Numbered from the stretch's first letter, positions 1 through 8,484 are shown. The stretch is DNA of 39,010 bases from Deferrisomatales bacterium (GCA_024277875.1 JAJRUI010000018.1:1-39010), one strand, 5' to 3'. Program-made: numbers and translations. The notes: generated by a model from the sequence alone, not told the origin.

Positions 1-108
1 GCCCGAGAACGCGCCCCGGGCCCGCCGGCCGGCAGGGACCTGTCGGCGCCGTGCCCGTGCGGCTCGGGCCGGCCGCTGGCCGAGTGCTGCTACCTCAAGG
101 TGCACTAA
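1..108 (+). CDS. C-terminal end of a SEC-C motif protein (partial)
   Basis: Reading from base 1 gives 35 codons and a TAA stop at 106-108. The peptide ends in the zinc-binding SEC-C signature CPCGSGRPLAECC followed by YLKVH. This motif closes SecA proteins and also many small SEC-C/UPF0149/YchJ-like proteins. The preceding residues are Pro/Gly/Arg-rich and give no further domain. SecA usually ends almost directly after the second Cys pair; here six residues follow, so SecA is possible but not shown. The gene starts before the window. Its stop lies 5 nt before a palindromic repeat element, and the next gene is convergent. Confidence 0.7.
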   Translation, partial: ARERAPGPPAGRDLSAPCPCGSGRPLAECCYLKVH

Positions 109-113
109 CAGGA

Positions 114-263
114 TGCGGAAAAACCCCATCCGTGGTTTTTTTCCGCAACGGCCTCTCGGGGACGGCCCCAGCGAGGCCTCACAAATCACTCGGTTTTTCA
201 AACCTCGTGATTTGGCACCCCCTCCGTGGAGTGTGCGCAGGCCGCTTTTTCAGCGGCCTGCTA
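114..263. repeat. Palindromic element, copy A (intergenic)
   Basis: A 150-nt element between two convergent genes. It is a string of hairpins: an outer stem TGCGGAAAAACC (114-125) pairing with the GG(T)7CCGCA arm at 134-147; a GGCCTC...GAGGCC arm pair near 150-178; an AAATCACTCGGTTT / AAACCTCGTGATTT arm pair near 183-213; and a final perfect 10-bp stem GCAGGCCGCT (237-246) / AGCGGCCTGC (252-261). Copies B (12697-12846) and C (38925 to the window end) share the order of parts and most bases. A and B have the same 150-nt length when measured from TGC to CTGCTA. Copy A has seven T in the first arm against six in B, which breaks the reading frame that stays open in B. Confidence 0.9.
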
Positions 264-271
264 AATCCGGA

Positions 272-697
272 TCACGTCCCCAGGCGCCGACGCTCCCCTT
301 CCTCCCGGTACCGGCGAACATCCGCCAGGATCCGGGCGTGGTCGAAGCACAGGGGCCCGGGAAGCCCGTCCCAGGAGAACAACCGGGCGTCGGCCGCATC
401 GTCCCCGGCCCGGGGCCGGCCGGCTGCCTCGGCCAGGAACACCGTGGAGATCGTGTGGCGCCGGGGATCCCGACCAGGGTCGGAGTAGGTGAGGAACTGT
501 TCGACCAGGCGCACGTCGAGCCCGGTCTCCTCCCGTGCCTCCCGCACCGCGGCCCGCTCCAGGCTCTCCCCCTCGTCCACGAACCCGCCGGGCAGGGCCC
601 AGCCCTCTGGCGGGTTCCGGCGCCGCACCAGCACCACCCGCCCGCTCACATCGATCACCACGTCCACGGTGGGGACGGGGTTGCGGTACCGGCTCAC
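272..697 (-). CDS. Nudix hydrolase (ADP-ribose pyrophosphatase-like)
   Basis: A 141-residue single-domain Nudix protein. The Nudix box is complete: G38, E44, then R52-E53-A-R-E56-E57-T-G59-L60, matching Gx5Ex7REUxEExGU, which binds the catalytic metal ions. The family hydrolyses nucleoside diphosphates linked to another moiety. The fold begins with a beta strand ([10 protein letters not shown]) and the [17 protein letters not shown] segment typical of ADP-ribose/NADH-type members, but the exact substrate cannot be read from sequence. Start chosen: GTG at 697, preceded by GGAGG. It overlaps the stop of the upstream GGDEF gene by four bases (GTGA), so translational coupling is likely. It is the last gene of the minus-strand operon. 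A repeat element lies 8 nt beyond its stop. Confidence 0.85.
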   Translation of the reverse strand: MSRYRNPVPTVDVVIDVSGRVVLVRRRNPPEGWALPGGFVDEGESLERAAVREAREETGLDVRLVEQFLTYSDPGRDPRRHTISTVFLAEAAGRPRAGDDAADARLFSWDGLPGPLCFDHARILADVRRYREEGERRRLGT

Positions 698-2388
698 GCC
701 TCCACGCCCTTCGAACGCTCGTTGACCGCGGCGAAGAACTCCTCGGCGCCCCCGGCCTCGCCCCGGAGGTATTCGGCAAACCCGACGGCGAACGCGAGCC
801 GCCCCTCCGGCAGGGTGTCGACCCCGGGGTAGTCGGCGGCGTGCAGCCGTGCCACCAACTCCTCCACCACGGAGGCGGCCGCCTCCGCGTCGGTCTGGGG
901 AAGGGCCAGGCCGAACGTGGACCCGTAGCACCGGCCGATCACGTCGCGTTTGCGCGCCACCTTCCGGATCGCGGCGGCGACCTGCCGGAGCACCTCGTCT
1001 CCGTACCGGTGGCCGAGCATCTCGTTGTACCGGGCGAAGTTGTCGATCCGGAACACGACCAGACTCAGGGGCGAGCCGGAGACCCGGGCCCGCTCGATCT
1101 CCCCCTGGAGCAGCTTCTTGAAGTGGAAGAAGGTGAACAGCTGGGTCAGGTGGTCGGTCACCTCGAGTTCGTCCGCGTACAGCTTGAGCTGCTGGTACAG
1201 GCGCGCGTTCTCGATCGCAACCGCGGCCTGGCTGATGAACCGCTCCAGCCCCTCGATCGTCTCGTCGGTGATCGGCGCCTTGGTGCGCTGGTTGTCCATG
1301 GCCACCACGCCCACGCAATCGCTGCCCACGATCATGGGCACCACCACGAAGCTCCGGCTCCTGAGCGCCCGGATCTCGTCGAGCGGAGGCTGCAGCCGCA
1401 GGTCCGCAGGAAGATCCCGGCTGTTTTCGACCCGGAACACCCGGCGCTGCAAGTACGCCTGGGCGATCACCCCGCCGTCGGGCCCCAGGGGCAACCGGAT
1501 CTCTTCGGCTGGCTCGTCCTGGTTGCCGAACGCGCCCCGGCACTCCAGCACCGTGTTCTCGTCGTTGGGCAGGTAGATAAAGATCCGGTCGAGCCCAAGC
1601 ACCTCGTGGGCCGCGCCCAGGATCCGGTGGATCCGGTCGTCCAGGGCCAGCGATTTCTGCATCCCCACCGATACTTCGTGGAGTTTCTGGAGGGTCCGGT
1701 TCGCAGCCCCGATCCGCTCCGACAACTCGAGCCGCTCCCGGTAGTACGGCTTGATGATGAACGAGATCGAGATCGCCGTGCTCAGCAGGATCGACAGCCC
1801 CAGGACGAGGCAGGTCAGGAGCACGTACTTCTTGAGGCTCGCCGTCGCCGTGGTGGACGCCTCGTAGGGTTCGTCCAGACCGACCAACCAGCCCCGGTCC
1901 CCGAGGACCCGGAACGCAACCAGCCGGGGCTCGCCCCCGTCGCGGACCACGCCGGTCCCGCTGGAATACCGGTCGATCACGTCCAGCAGGGACATCCGGC
2001 TCCCGGTTCCTCGTACGGTGCGCTCACTGATCGGCTGCTGGGCGGAGATCAGCTCGATCTTCCACCTGGCCACGCTTTCCGCGGCCTCCCGCAACCGTGG
2101 ATCTGCGGTCGCGATCAACCGCCCGTCCCGGTCGAGCACCCACCCCGACCCGACCTGGCGGAGCCGGGAGCCCAGCACCGCCCGGTCCATCTGTTGCTGG
2201 CCTGCGCCCGCGCCGGCGAGTTCGTACACCATCCGGGCGAGTTCTGCCGTCTGGCGGGCCAACCGCTGCTTGGCGTCATCTTCGCTGAGCTTGGTCACGA
2301 CGGCCCCGACCACCGCCGCCGCGACCGCCACGATCGCGATCGACACGGTGATCAGCCGAACCCCCAGGCCGCGGGGGAGGTTGCTCAT
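694..2388 (-). CDS. Membrane sensor with GAF and degenerate GGDEF domain
   Basis: A 564-residue inner-membrane signalling protein. One membrane segment lies at about 12-32, then a periplasmic sensor region of about 155 residues (single-Cache-like size), a second membrane segment at about 188-212, a GAF domain at about 245-395 and a GGDEF-family domain from about 410. The family makes cyclic di-GMP. Here the signature loop reads YGSTF (488-492) instead of GGDEF, and the DxLTxLxNR start is altered to [10 protein letters not shown], so cyclase activity is unlikely. A first metal-type Asp (FRIDNF, D449) remains. It may act as a GTP or c-di-GMP sensor or a partner protein. Start chosen at ATG 2388, with AAGGA 7 nt upstream, rather than the ATG eight codons earlier. 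It lies 54 nt downstream of the decaheme cytochrome gene, which suggests a signalling role linked to that cluster (inference). Confidence 0.8.
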   Translation of the reverse strand: MSNLPRGLGVRLITVSIAIVAVAAAVVGAVVTKLSEDDAKQRLARQTAELARMVYELAGAGAGQQQMDRAVLGSRLRQVGSGWVLDRDGRLIATADPRLREAAESVARWKIELISAQQPISERTVRGTGSRMSLLDVIDRYSSGTGVVRDGGEPRLVAFRVLGDRGWLVGLDEPYEASTTATASLKKYVLLTCLVLGLSILLSTAISISFIIKPYYRERLELSERIGAANRTLQKLHEVSVGMQKSLALDDRIHRILGAAHEVLGLDRIFIYLPNDENTVLECRGAFGNQDEPAEEIRLPLGPDGGVIAQAYLQRRVFRVENSRDLPADLRLQPPLDEIRALRSRSFVVVPMIVGSDCVGVVAMDNQRTKAPITDETIEGLERFISQAAVAIENARLYQQLKLYADELEVTDHLTQLFTFFHFKKLLQGEIERARVSGSPLSLVVFRIDNFARYNEMLGHRYGDEVLRQVAAAIRKVARKRDVIGRCYGSTFGLALPQTDAEAAASVVEELVARLHAADYPGVDTLPEGRLAFAVGFAEYLRGEAGGAEEFFAAVNERSKGVEA

Positions 2389-2442
2389 GACCCATCCTTT
2401 CCCCGGCTCCACGCCGGGCGGCAGAGGCCCCTGTCGGGCGGG

Positions 2443-3999
2443 CTACATCTGGTGGCATCCCCCACACCCGCCCGGCACCGGGCTCATCCGGTCGCTGTCC
2501 GAGGCGTGGGGGTCGTGGCAACTCAGGCAGATCAGGTTGCCCTGGGCGTCCAACCGCATCCCGGGCACGACGAACTTGGGCGGCCGGCCCACCGGGTGTT
2601 TGTGCCGGGCCATGGTCTCCTCGTCGTGGCACAGCCGGCACAGCTGCTCCCCCCGGCCTTTGAGGAAATAGCTCGGATTGTCCGAGGCGTGGGGATCGTG
2701 GCACCCGGAGCAGTTGCCGTCCGCGAACGGCTTGTGCAGGACGAACTGGGCCGCCTTGGCCTTCATGGACTCGTGGCACCCCATGCACAGATCGCCCTGG
2801 GGCAGCCGGATCTGGTACTTGAACGGCGAGCCGTGGGGGCTGTGACACACCGTGCAGAACCCCATGGCCACCGGTCCGTGGACGTACTCCCGGAAGAACT
2901 TGTCCCGGATGTCATCGTGGCAGGTGAAGCACAGCTCCGACCCCTGGGCGGTGAGCTCGTACTTGTGGGGCTTGCTCGAAAAGTCGTGGCACGGGCTGCA
3001 CCCGCCCACGGGGATCGGACCGTGCACCCACGTCTGGTCCGTCAGGTACCCGTGGCACCGCAGGCAGAAGGTGGTGATCACCGCCACCTCGCCGCCCCCC
3101 TCGGGGTCGAGCTGGTGGCAGCCGGAGCACCGCTCCTCCCGGTCGGCGGTGTGGAACTGGAACTCCGGGAACGGGGACTCGATGCCCTCGCCCAACACCG
3201 GTTGGCGGAACAGCACGATCGCCAGGTTTCCCTCGGTGCCGTCCTGCCGGGGGTAGCGGATCTCGATGTAGTTGGAACCGAGGCTCAGGGGGGTGCGCAC
3301 GTAGAACATCTTTCCGTAGTTTACCGCCCGCTGCTCGCTGCCGCCGTTCAGGCGCAGGGTGAACGGCCCTTTCCGCCCCCCGGTCAGGCCCACCACCGAG
3401 ATCGAGTCCTGGTAGGTCTTGGTGAAGTTGTCGGGGGTCAGGAGCACCACCTTCTCCACCGGAGCCCGGGCCTCGGCTGCAAGCCGCCCTTCCTCCACCA
3501 CCTTTCGGACGTTCTCCTCGAGCGACGCCCACCGGTCCTCGTCGTACCCGACCAGCGTCTGGACGATGCGCCCCTCCCTGTCCACCAGGATGTAGGTGGG
3601 CAGGGTGCTCACCCCGAACTGGCGGCTGATCTCGAGACGCAGGTCGAGGACCACCGGGAACGAGAGCGTCTTCTTGAACTGGGAGTAGAACCGCCGGACC
3701 CGGGAAACGCCGTAGGTGTCCAGGTTGACCGCGACCACCCGCAGCCGCTGCGGGCCGTACCGGTTCTGGAGGTTGGCCAGCCGGGGGATCGACTGCACGC
3801 AGCTCGAGCAGTAGATCGACCCGAAATCCAGCAGCACGGGCACCCGGCCCAGGTGGTCGCCCAGGTCGAGCGTCTCCCCCCCCAGGGTCGTTCCTGTGAA
3901 GGGTTGCACTTTTTCAGCGCCGGAACAGACCGACACCACGACCAGCACGCCCAGTAGCGCGAGGCGCACGGGGGTCGGGAACACGCGCAGTACGGACAT
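2443..3999 (-). CDS. Redoxin-decaheme cytochrome c fusion
   Basis: A 518-residue exported protein. An N-terminal signal segment (about 11-27) is followed by a thioredoxin/TlpA-like fold with redox motif C64-S-S-C67 and a TLP cis-proline segment near 132-134. A beta-rich linker follows (about 180-265, Ig/IPT-like in look). The C-terminal half has ten CXXCH heme-binding sites starting at residues 291, 312, 334, 357, 382, 405, 430, 454, 491 and 512. Some sites are followed by DPHASD or SPHGS, as in NrfH/doubled-CXXCH cytochromes. The hemes would be attached in the periplasm. The fusion suggests thiol-disulfide chemistry coupled to electron transfer, or a cytochrome carrying its own heme-site reductase (inference). 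It lies 11 nt after tlpA. The stop codon is TAG, so TAG is a normal stop here. The lipobox is poor (VSVC), so lipidation is uncertain. Confidence 0.9.
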   Translation of the reverse strand: MSVLRVFPTPVRLALLGVLVVVSVCSGAEKVQPFTGTTLGGETLDLGDHLGRVPVLLDFGSIYCSSCVQSIPRLANLQNRYGPQRLRVVAVNLDTYGVSRVRRFYSQFKKTLSFPVVLDLRLEISRQFGVSTLPTYILVDREGRIVQTLVGYDEDRWASLEENVRKVVEEGRLAAEARAPVEKVVLLTPDNFTKTYQDSISVVGLTGGRKGPFTLRLNGGSEQRAVNYGKMFYVRTPLSLGSNYIEIRYPRQDGTEGNLAIVLFRQPVLGEGIESPFPEFQFHTADREERCSGCHQLDPEGGGEVAVITTFCLRCHGYLTDQTWVHGPIPVGGCSPCHDFSSKPHKYELTAQGSELCFTCHDDIRDKFFREYVHGPVAMGFCTVCHSPHGSPFKYQIRLPQGDLCMGCHESMKAKAAQFVLHKPFADGNCSGCHDPHASDNPSYFLKGRGEQLCRLCHDEETMARHKHPVGRPPKFVVPGMRLDAQGNLICLSCHDPHASDSDRMSPVPGGCGGCHQM

Positions 4000-4010
4000 C
4001 TCCGCACGCC

Positions 4011-4592
4011 TCAGTCGGCGAGGGCTTTCTGGATCGCGGTTTCCAGCGCTTCTCTGGAGGTTCGCCCCACCTCGGCGAAAACGACCTTCCGGTTGCGGTC
4101 CACCAGGTACAGGGTCGGTGTCCCGGCCACCCCGTAGGGGTCGGCAGCCACGAACGACTCGTCCGCAGCGAGTTTGTCAATGAGGACCGGGAACGTGTAC
4201 CGCTCCTGGCGGACCAGCCCCCGGATGCTCTTCGCCATGGGTTCGCCGTCCATGGCGATCGCCACCACCGAAAACCCCTTGTCCTTGTACGCGTCGTACA
4301 TCCGCTGGATCAGGGGCATCTCGGCCTTGCACGGCTCGCAGAAGATCGACCAGAACACCAGGAGGTGCACGTGGTTGGGAGCCTCCTTGCCGAAATCGAA
4401 CGGTTTCCCGTCCAGGTCCGGAAGCACGAACACGGGAGCGGTGTCCCCCACCTTGAGCATCTCGATGTCGCCGATCATCGGGATGTCCAGGGGGGTCATT
4501 TCCCGCTGTTCTGCGGCCCCGGCCACCGTAGCGGCAGCGAGGAACGCGAAGGCGAGCAGGCCGTGCACCAGAACCTTGCGCTTTGCTCTCAT
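4011..4592 (-). CDS. TlpA-family thiol-disulfide oxidoreductase
   Basis: A 193-residue exported thioredoxin-like protein. A signal peptide spans about 1-27 (cleavage near AGA-AEQ). The redoxin domain starts at about 46 with KVGDTAPVFVLPDLDGKPF. The redox motif is C85-E-P-C88 in FWSIFCEPCKAE, and the cis-Pro loop reads VAGTPTLYLVD. TlpA/ResA proteins keep apocytochrome CXXCH cysteines reduced for heme attachment or act as periplasmic reductases. With a decaheme protein encoded 11 nt downstream, help in its maturation is a reasonable inference. ATG 4592 was chosen because GGGAG lies 7 nt before it; an ATG six codons upstream lacks a comparable site. A short hairpin (CCCCTCG/CGAGGGG) sits in the 63-nt gap before this gene but has no T tract. 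Confidence 0.88.
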   Translation of the reverse strand: MRAKRKVLVHGLLAFAFLAAATVAGAAEQREMTPLDIPMIGDIEMLKVGDTAPVFVLPDLDGKPFDFGKEAPNHVHLLVFWSIFCEPCKAEMPLIQRMYDAYKDKGFSVVAIAMDGEPMAKSIRGLVRQERYTFPVLIDKLAADESFVAADPYGVAGTPTLYLVDRNRKVVFAEVGRTSREALETAIQKALAD

Positions 4593-4655
4593 GTCTCGCT
4601 CCCTGTGCAAGCAACCCCCTCGACGGCGAGGGGAATCTCCTTCGGTCTACCCAGT

Positions 4656-5582
4656 CTACCGCGTCGTGAACCGCAGCGCCCGCCGCCCGGCCCGGTCCGC
4701 AACGAAAACGTCCATGCGCCGGGTCACCACGAGCCCTGCCGGATCCATGGGGCCCGTGGGATCGCGCAACTCGTCGAGCTTTTCCCCTTTTCGGTCGAGC
4801 ACGATGATCCGGCCCCCGGCTGCGTCCGACAAGAACAGCCGGTAGAACGCGGGCTCCTGGAAAAACGCCACCAACTCCACGTCCCCCGCCACCTCCGGGG
4901 GCAGGGAGAGGGTCCGCTCCCACCGCCCTTCCAAGTCGAACCGCTCCAGGGCCGCCCCCCCCCGGTTGAGCACCCACAGGCGCCCGCCACCCCGGGCGGT
5001 GTAGCCCAGAGCCACGGGCCGGTCCAGGTGGCCCTGCCTGGCGGCCTCCCGGGACCGCCACACGTCCAGCAGCCGGCCGTCCCGGGCGAACACCTGGATC
5101 CGGTCGTTCCCGGTGTCCGCCACGTACAGCCGGCCCGAAGGGTCGAACGCGAGGTCCGACGGCCGGCGCAGCCGCCCGGGAGCGGTGCCCATGGTCCCGA
5201 TCACCTGCTCGGGGGCGCCGTCTTCGCCCAGGCGTACCAGGCGGTGGTTTCCCCAGTCCACCACCCAGAGGTCCCCCCGGGGGCTCAGCGCCAGCGCGAT
5301 CGGACGGTCGAAGCCCGGATCAGGCACCGACGACCGGCGCCCCCCGATCGAACGCAGCCACCGGCCGTCCCGGTCGAACAGGACGATCGCCTCCCGGTCC
5401 CGGTCCAGGACGGCCAGGACGTTTCCCCGCAGCAGGGCCACGTCCACGGGTTCGCGCAGTTCGTTGCGCCCCCGCCCCCGCACCCCGTACCGGGTGGCGA
5501 CCTCCCACCGGAACTGGGGCACTGCCCAGGCCGCGACCGCTGCGACCAGCAGGACGGGGACGAAACGGAGCGGCCGGGCCAC
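4656..5582 (-). CDS. NHL-repeat beta-propeller protein, exported
   Basis: A 308-residue protein with an N-terminal signal or anchor segment (LRFVPVLLVAAVAAWAV). NHL-type blades follow: repeated units such as LREPVDVALLRGNVLAVLDRD, RPIALALSPRGDLWVVDWGN, RPSDLAFDPSGRLYVADTGN and DPAGLVVTRRMDVFVADRAG. About five to six blades are visible, so it should fold as a six-bladed propeller. NHL proteins usually bind protein or nucleic-acid partners. In periplasmic electron-transfer clusters of deltaproteobacteria they are often found beside multiheme cytochromes, but their role is unproven. The start is GTG at 5582, 9 nt after the upstream stop. The gene contains a nine-G run (C run at 4955-4963) with the frame intact. 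Confidence 0.8.
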   Translation of the reverse strand: MARPLRFVPVLLVAAVAAWAVPQFRWEVATRYGVRGRGRNELREPVDVALLRGNVLAVLDRDREAIVLFDRDGRWLRSIGGRRSSVPDPGFDRPIALALSPRGDLWVVDWGNHRLVRLGEDGAPEQVIGTMGTAPGRLRRPSDLAFDPSGRLYVADTGNDRIQVFARDGRLLDVWRSREAARQGHLDRPVALGYTARGGGRLWVLNRGGAALERFDLEGRWERTLSLPPEVAGDVELVAFFQEPAFYRLFLSDAAGGRIIVLDRKGEKLDELRDPTGPMDPAGLVVTRRMDVFVADRAGRRALRFTTR

Positions 5583-5591
5583 GTCACCCGC

Positions 5592-6332
5592 TCACTTCGG
5601 CTTCACGTTCAGAAGGATCTCCTCTGTCTTGTCCTCGGCGGCAGGCGCTTCTTCGGGCGGAGCCGCAGCACCCTCCTGTTCGGCGGCCAGTTCTTGGGCC
5701 TTGGCCGCCTCGAGCATCTGCTCCACCTCGGCGGCCCGGGCCGCCCGGAACTCCCGGTCGAGCCGGGCCACCAGCTTTGCCACCCCGGTGACCGCCACGT
5801 CGTTGGCCGACGGCCCCATGCTCACGCCGAGCACCTCGCCCCAGGTGGTGCTCGAATGCGCGTAGCTGCGGCCGGACCACAGGATGTCCCCGGTATCCAC
5901 GTCCACCACGTTCACCTGGAGGGAGAACTCGACGATCTCGGAGTTGGTTTCCTGGCCGTACAGGAGCAGGTTGCCCAGGACCAGGGCCTGGGCCTGGAGT
6001 TCCTCCCCGATCTTCCGGACGATCTCCCGGTCGAGCCCCTCCGTGTTCCGGAGTTTGAGCTTCTTCATCAACTCGGTCACGTACCGGGGCTCTTCCACCT
6101 GTTCGAACGTACCCCGGTTCAGCAACTCCTGGAGGAACAGATCGCCGGTGATCTTGGGCGCCTGGGCGCCCTCCACCACGCTGTCGAACGGCAACACCGC
6201 CACTTTCTTGATCTTGCCGTACTGGCGCTGGACGGTGGGGGGCTGGGAGTACGTACGAATCGATGTGCCGGAGCAAGCCACGATCGTGGCGAGAACGGCC
6301 GCGCCCGCCGCAAGTGAAAGCTGCCTGACCAT
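5592..6332 (-). CDS. CsgG/FlgO-like outer-membrane lipoprotein
   Basis: A 246-residue lipoprotein with a signal peptide ending in lipobox I-V-A-C20. The core (about 38-205) has the pattern of CsgG/LpoB/GNA1162-type domains: KIKKVAVLPFDS at the first strand, then ITGDLFLQELL, a helix, QALVLGNLLLYGQE, and a late strand VVDVDTGDILWSGRSY. The C-terminus (about 205-246) is an Ala/Glu-rich, probably helical or disordered tail. Family members sit on the inner leaflet of the outer membrane and assist secretion channels or envelope machines. Start chosen at ATG 6332, with GAGGAGG 5 nt upstream. It lies 67 nt downstream of the beta-barrel gene and probably works with it. A direct DUF799/GNA1162 assignment is possible but was not tested. 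Confidence 0.7.
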   Translation of the reverse strand: MVRQLSLAAGAAVLATIVACSGTSIRTYSQPPTVQRQYGKIKKVAVLPFDSVVEGAQAPKITGDLFLQELLNRGTFEQVEEPRYVTELMKKLKLRNTEGLDREIVRKIGEELQAQALVLGNLLLYGQETNSEIVEFSLQVNVVDVDTGDILWSGRSYAHSSTTWGEVLGVSMGPSANDVAVTGVAKLVARLDREFRAARAAEVEQMLEAAKAQELAAEQEGAAAPPEEAPAAEDKTEEILLNVKPK

Positions 6333-6399
6333 GTTGTCCTCCTCGTGCCTCGTCGATCGGGGAACGTCTCGGGCAGCGCCGACGGGCGCTGCCAATATA

Positions 6400-8313
6400 T
6401 CAAAACTGAGCCTGAACCTCAATCAGGTACCGGTGGGTATCCCTTTTGTCCCCCTCCAATTGCTGATCCAGTTCGTATTCCATGTCCACGATAAGCAGTC
6501 CGTCCAGAAACTCGGACGACAGGGACACGAAATAGTTCCTTGTGTCCTCGGCATCGCTCTTCTTGTCATATTCATATTCGAAAGTGAAAAGGTAATCTTC
6601 CAGGATCTCGTAGTTGTAAGACAAGGTATACGTGTAGTCTATTTGCGGAAGCTTGTCATCCCCACTATCGTCAGAAGCTTTCCGATTGACCTCCATCTCC
6701 AACTCCATCCCGGACAGAAACTCGCTCCACAGGAGGTTCAGTGTGGTGTCATCGTTGCGCTCGACGGTGCGGATCCCCTCGTCCGGGTCCTTGGACGTGC
6801 GGGTATAGATGTGCTCCGCGTAAAACACGAGCACGTCGTTGAGGCTGACCTCGTAGTCCACCGCCACCTCGACCTTCTTTTCGATACTGTTGGTCCCGGC
6901 CAGCCGGTCCACGTTATCGGTGTAGGTGTACTGGGGTTCGAGCACCAGGTTCGGGATCCGGTCGAACGAAAACACCAGGTCCACGTCCCAGTTCCGGGTG
7001 TCCGCCGTCTCGTTGCCGTTCTCCACGGTCGTCTTGTAGGTCCGGGTCAACCCGAGGTCCACCTGGTCGTCCCAGAACCCCACGTCCAGGGTCACCTCCC
7101 AGGTCTCGTCCACCGAGTCCTCCCGGGGCGCGCCCGGATCCTCGAAACTCTCCACCTTTTCGGTGCGGTCGTAGGAAGGTGTCAGGAGCACGTTATCCAG
7201 GGGCGCGAAGTCCAGGGCCGCGGAATAGTCTTTGGTGATCAGGTAGGAGTCCGCGTCCGTTCCCCGGGTCTCTTTGCGCTCGTCGTTGTACGCCAGGTCC
7301 ACGTCGATGGTTTCCGTGAGGGACGCCGAATAGTTGATGTTGCCGGTGGTGGTGTCGACCACCTCGAGCGTTCCCACCTGGAGGTTCTTGTTCCAGTTCA
7401 CCTCCCGGTCGATGCTCAGCTCCAGGGGATCGATCGGGACGTAGACCAGCTTGGCCCGCAGGTTGTTGTTGAGGGTGTCGTCCCGGCTGATCCCGCCCCC
7501 GGCGTAGATGCCGTCCGGCGGGTAGGAGCTGCCGTAGTACTCCTCGGTGAGCTGGCGCTCGTTGGTCCAGTCGGCCTCCAGGGTGATGCGTTCCCCGAAG
7601 TCCTTGTCGAGGGTGAGATCCACCTGGTAGGATCGGTCCTTGCGGAGGGTGTCGATCTCGGCGAGCACCGTGTCGTCGGCCGGCTCGGTGACCACCGTGC
7701 TGTTGACGTCCCGCTGGAGCTCCCGTTCGGCCGTGGCGGACACGTCCAGGAGGTTCCAGAACGTGTAGTCCAGGTTCGCCTCCACCCGGTCGTTCCGGGT
7801 CAGCGGCTGCCCCCCCTCGGCCGTCCGGTCCCGCTCGAACTTGACGTTGGCCTCGGGCAGGGCCACCCCGGCCGGCTCGAACGTGTACTCCACCGACCAG
7901 GTCTCGTCCACCTTGTCGGCCTGGGCAGGGTCGTCGGAGGTCTGCTACGACGTCTCCCAGTTGGTGTACAGGTTCCACCACACCGCCTGGAACTCCATCT
8001 CGAGCTGGGGGTTGATCTCCCGGCGGTCGTAGTCGGAGTCGGGGTCCGGCCCTTCGGTGAGTTCGTCGGTGACGTCCAGGGTGAAGTCGAGGCGGAAACC
8101 AAAGGCGGGGTTGATCTGCCACTCGTAACCGATGACGTAGCTTTGTTCGAACGTCTCGGTGACCTTGCTCCCGTCGGCGGTGAACTCGTTCTTCCGCTCG
8201 TCGGTCAGGGTCGCCTCGACGTCCCAGGTCGCGCCCAGGACGGACGCGGGACGCACCGCCCCCAGGACGAGGGCGATCAGGACGATTCCGAACCGTGCAC
8301 GGGGCTGGGGCAT
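6400..8313 (-). pseudogene. Large outer-membrane beta-barrel gene interrupted by in-frame TAG
   Basis: One reading frame runs from ATG 8313 to 6400. It has a signal peptide (MPQPRARFGIVLIALVLGA...) and then alternating beta strands rich in Tyr/Trp/Asp/Thr, ending in ...EVQAQF with the C-terminal aromatic residue expected for BAM-folded barrels. Without the stop it would be about 636 residues. Codon 123 is TAG (7945-7947). The same frame continues beyond it with the same barrel-like composition, so both parts belong to one gene. Possible explanations are a point mutation or base-call error (TAC or CAG to TAG), restart at GTG 7911, or readthrough. I list it as broken but would not be surprised if the protein is made. 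As first gene of the operon it could be the outer-membrane pore for the cytochrome cluster (inference). Its last 300 nt are clearly AT-richer than the rest. Confidence 0.7.
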
Positions 8314-8431
8314 GCGCGCCGCCTGCGCTCTCCGGAAAGGGAACAAGGCCAACCGGTACGATTTTCACTGCTGAGCCGGCACTGCCGGCCGCGCAACCCC
8401 AGGCCACCCCACATGGCCGAAAATCCGCGCA

Positions 8432-8461
8432 TTTCTAACAGACCCGGTCGTGCCGTGTCAA
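8432..8461 (-). promoter_or_regulatory. Sigma-70-type promoter for the barrel/cytochrome operon
   Basis: On the minus strand a perfect -35 TTGACA (8456-8461) and a -10-like TAGAAA (8432-8437) are 18 nt apart. They lie about 120 nt upstream of the barrel start at 8313, in the gap after the lytic transglycosylase gene. A GCCGGCA/TGCCGGC palindrome lies in the presumed 5' leader near 8373-8387. Confidence 0.55.
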
Positions 8462-8484
8462 TTCGGGCAGGCCGGGATCTGCCG

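Noticed and set aside
113-832. A plus-strand gene starting inside repeat copy A (MRKNPIRGFF...)
   Set aside because: The frame shifts within the element because of an extra T and then runs antisense through the Nudix gene. The start only reflects the peptide that the repeat can encode.
535-3957. A 1,140-codon open frame on the plus strand
   Set aside because: It is antisense to the Nudix, GGDEF and decaheme genes, all of which have clear motifs. Its protein is His/Pro/Arg-rich with no domain, as expected for a shadow in GC-rich DNA.
7945-7947. Pyrrolysine at the TAG codon of the barrel gene as the preferred explanation
   Set aside because: No pyl genes are in the window, known pyrrolysine proteins are methyltransferases, and TAG ends other genes here. 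Mutation or base-call error is simpler.
8314-8484. A c-di-GMP (GEMM) riboswitch in the leader of the barrel operon
   Set aside because: A GC-rich palindrome is present, but I could not match the conserved GEMM core; only the promoter is supported.
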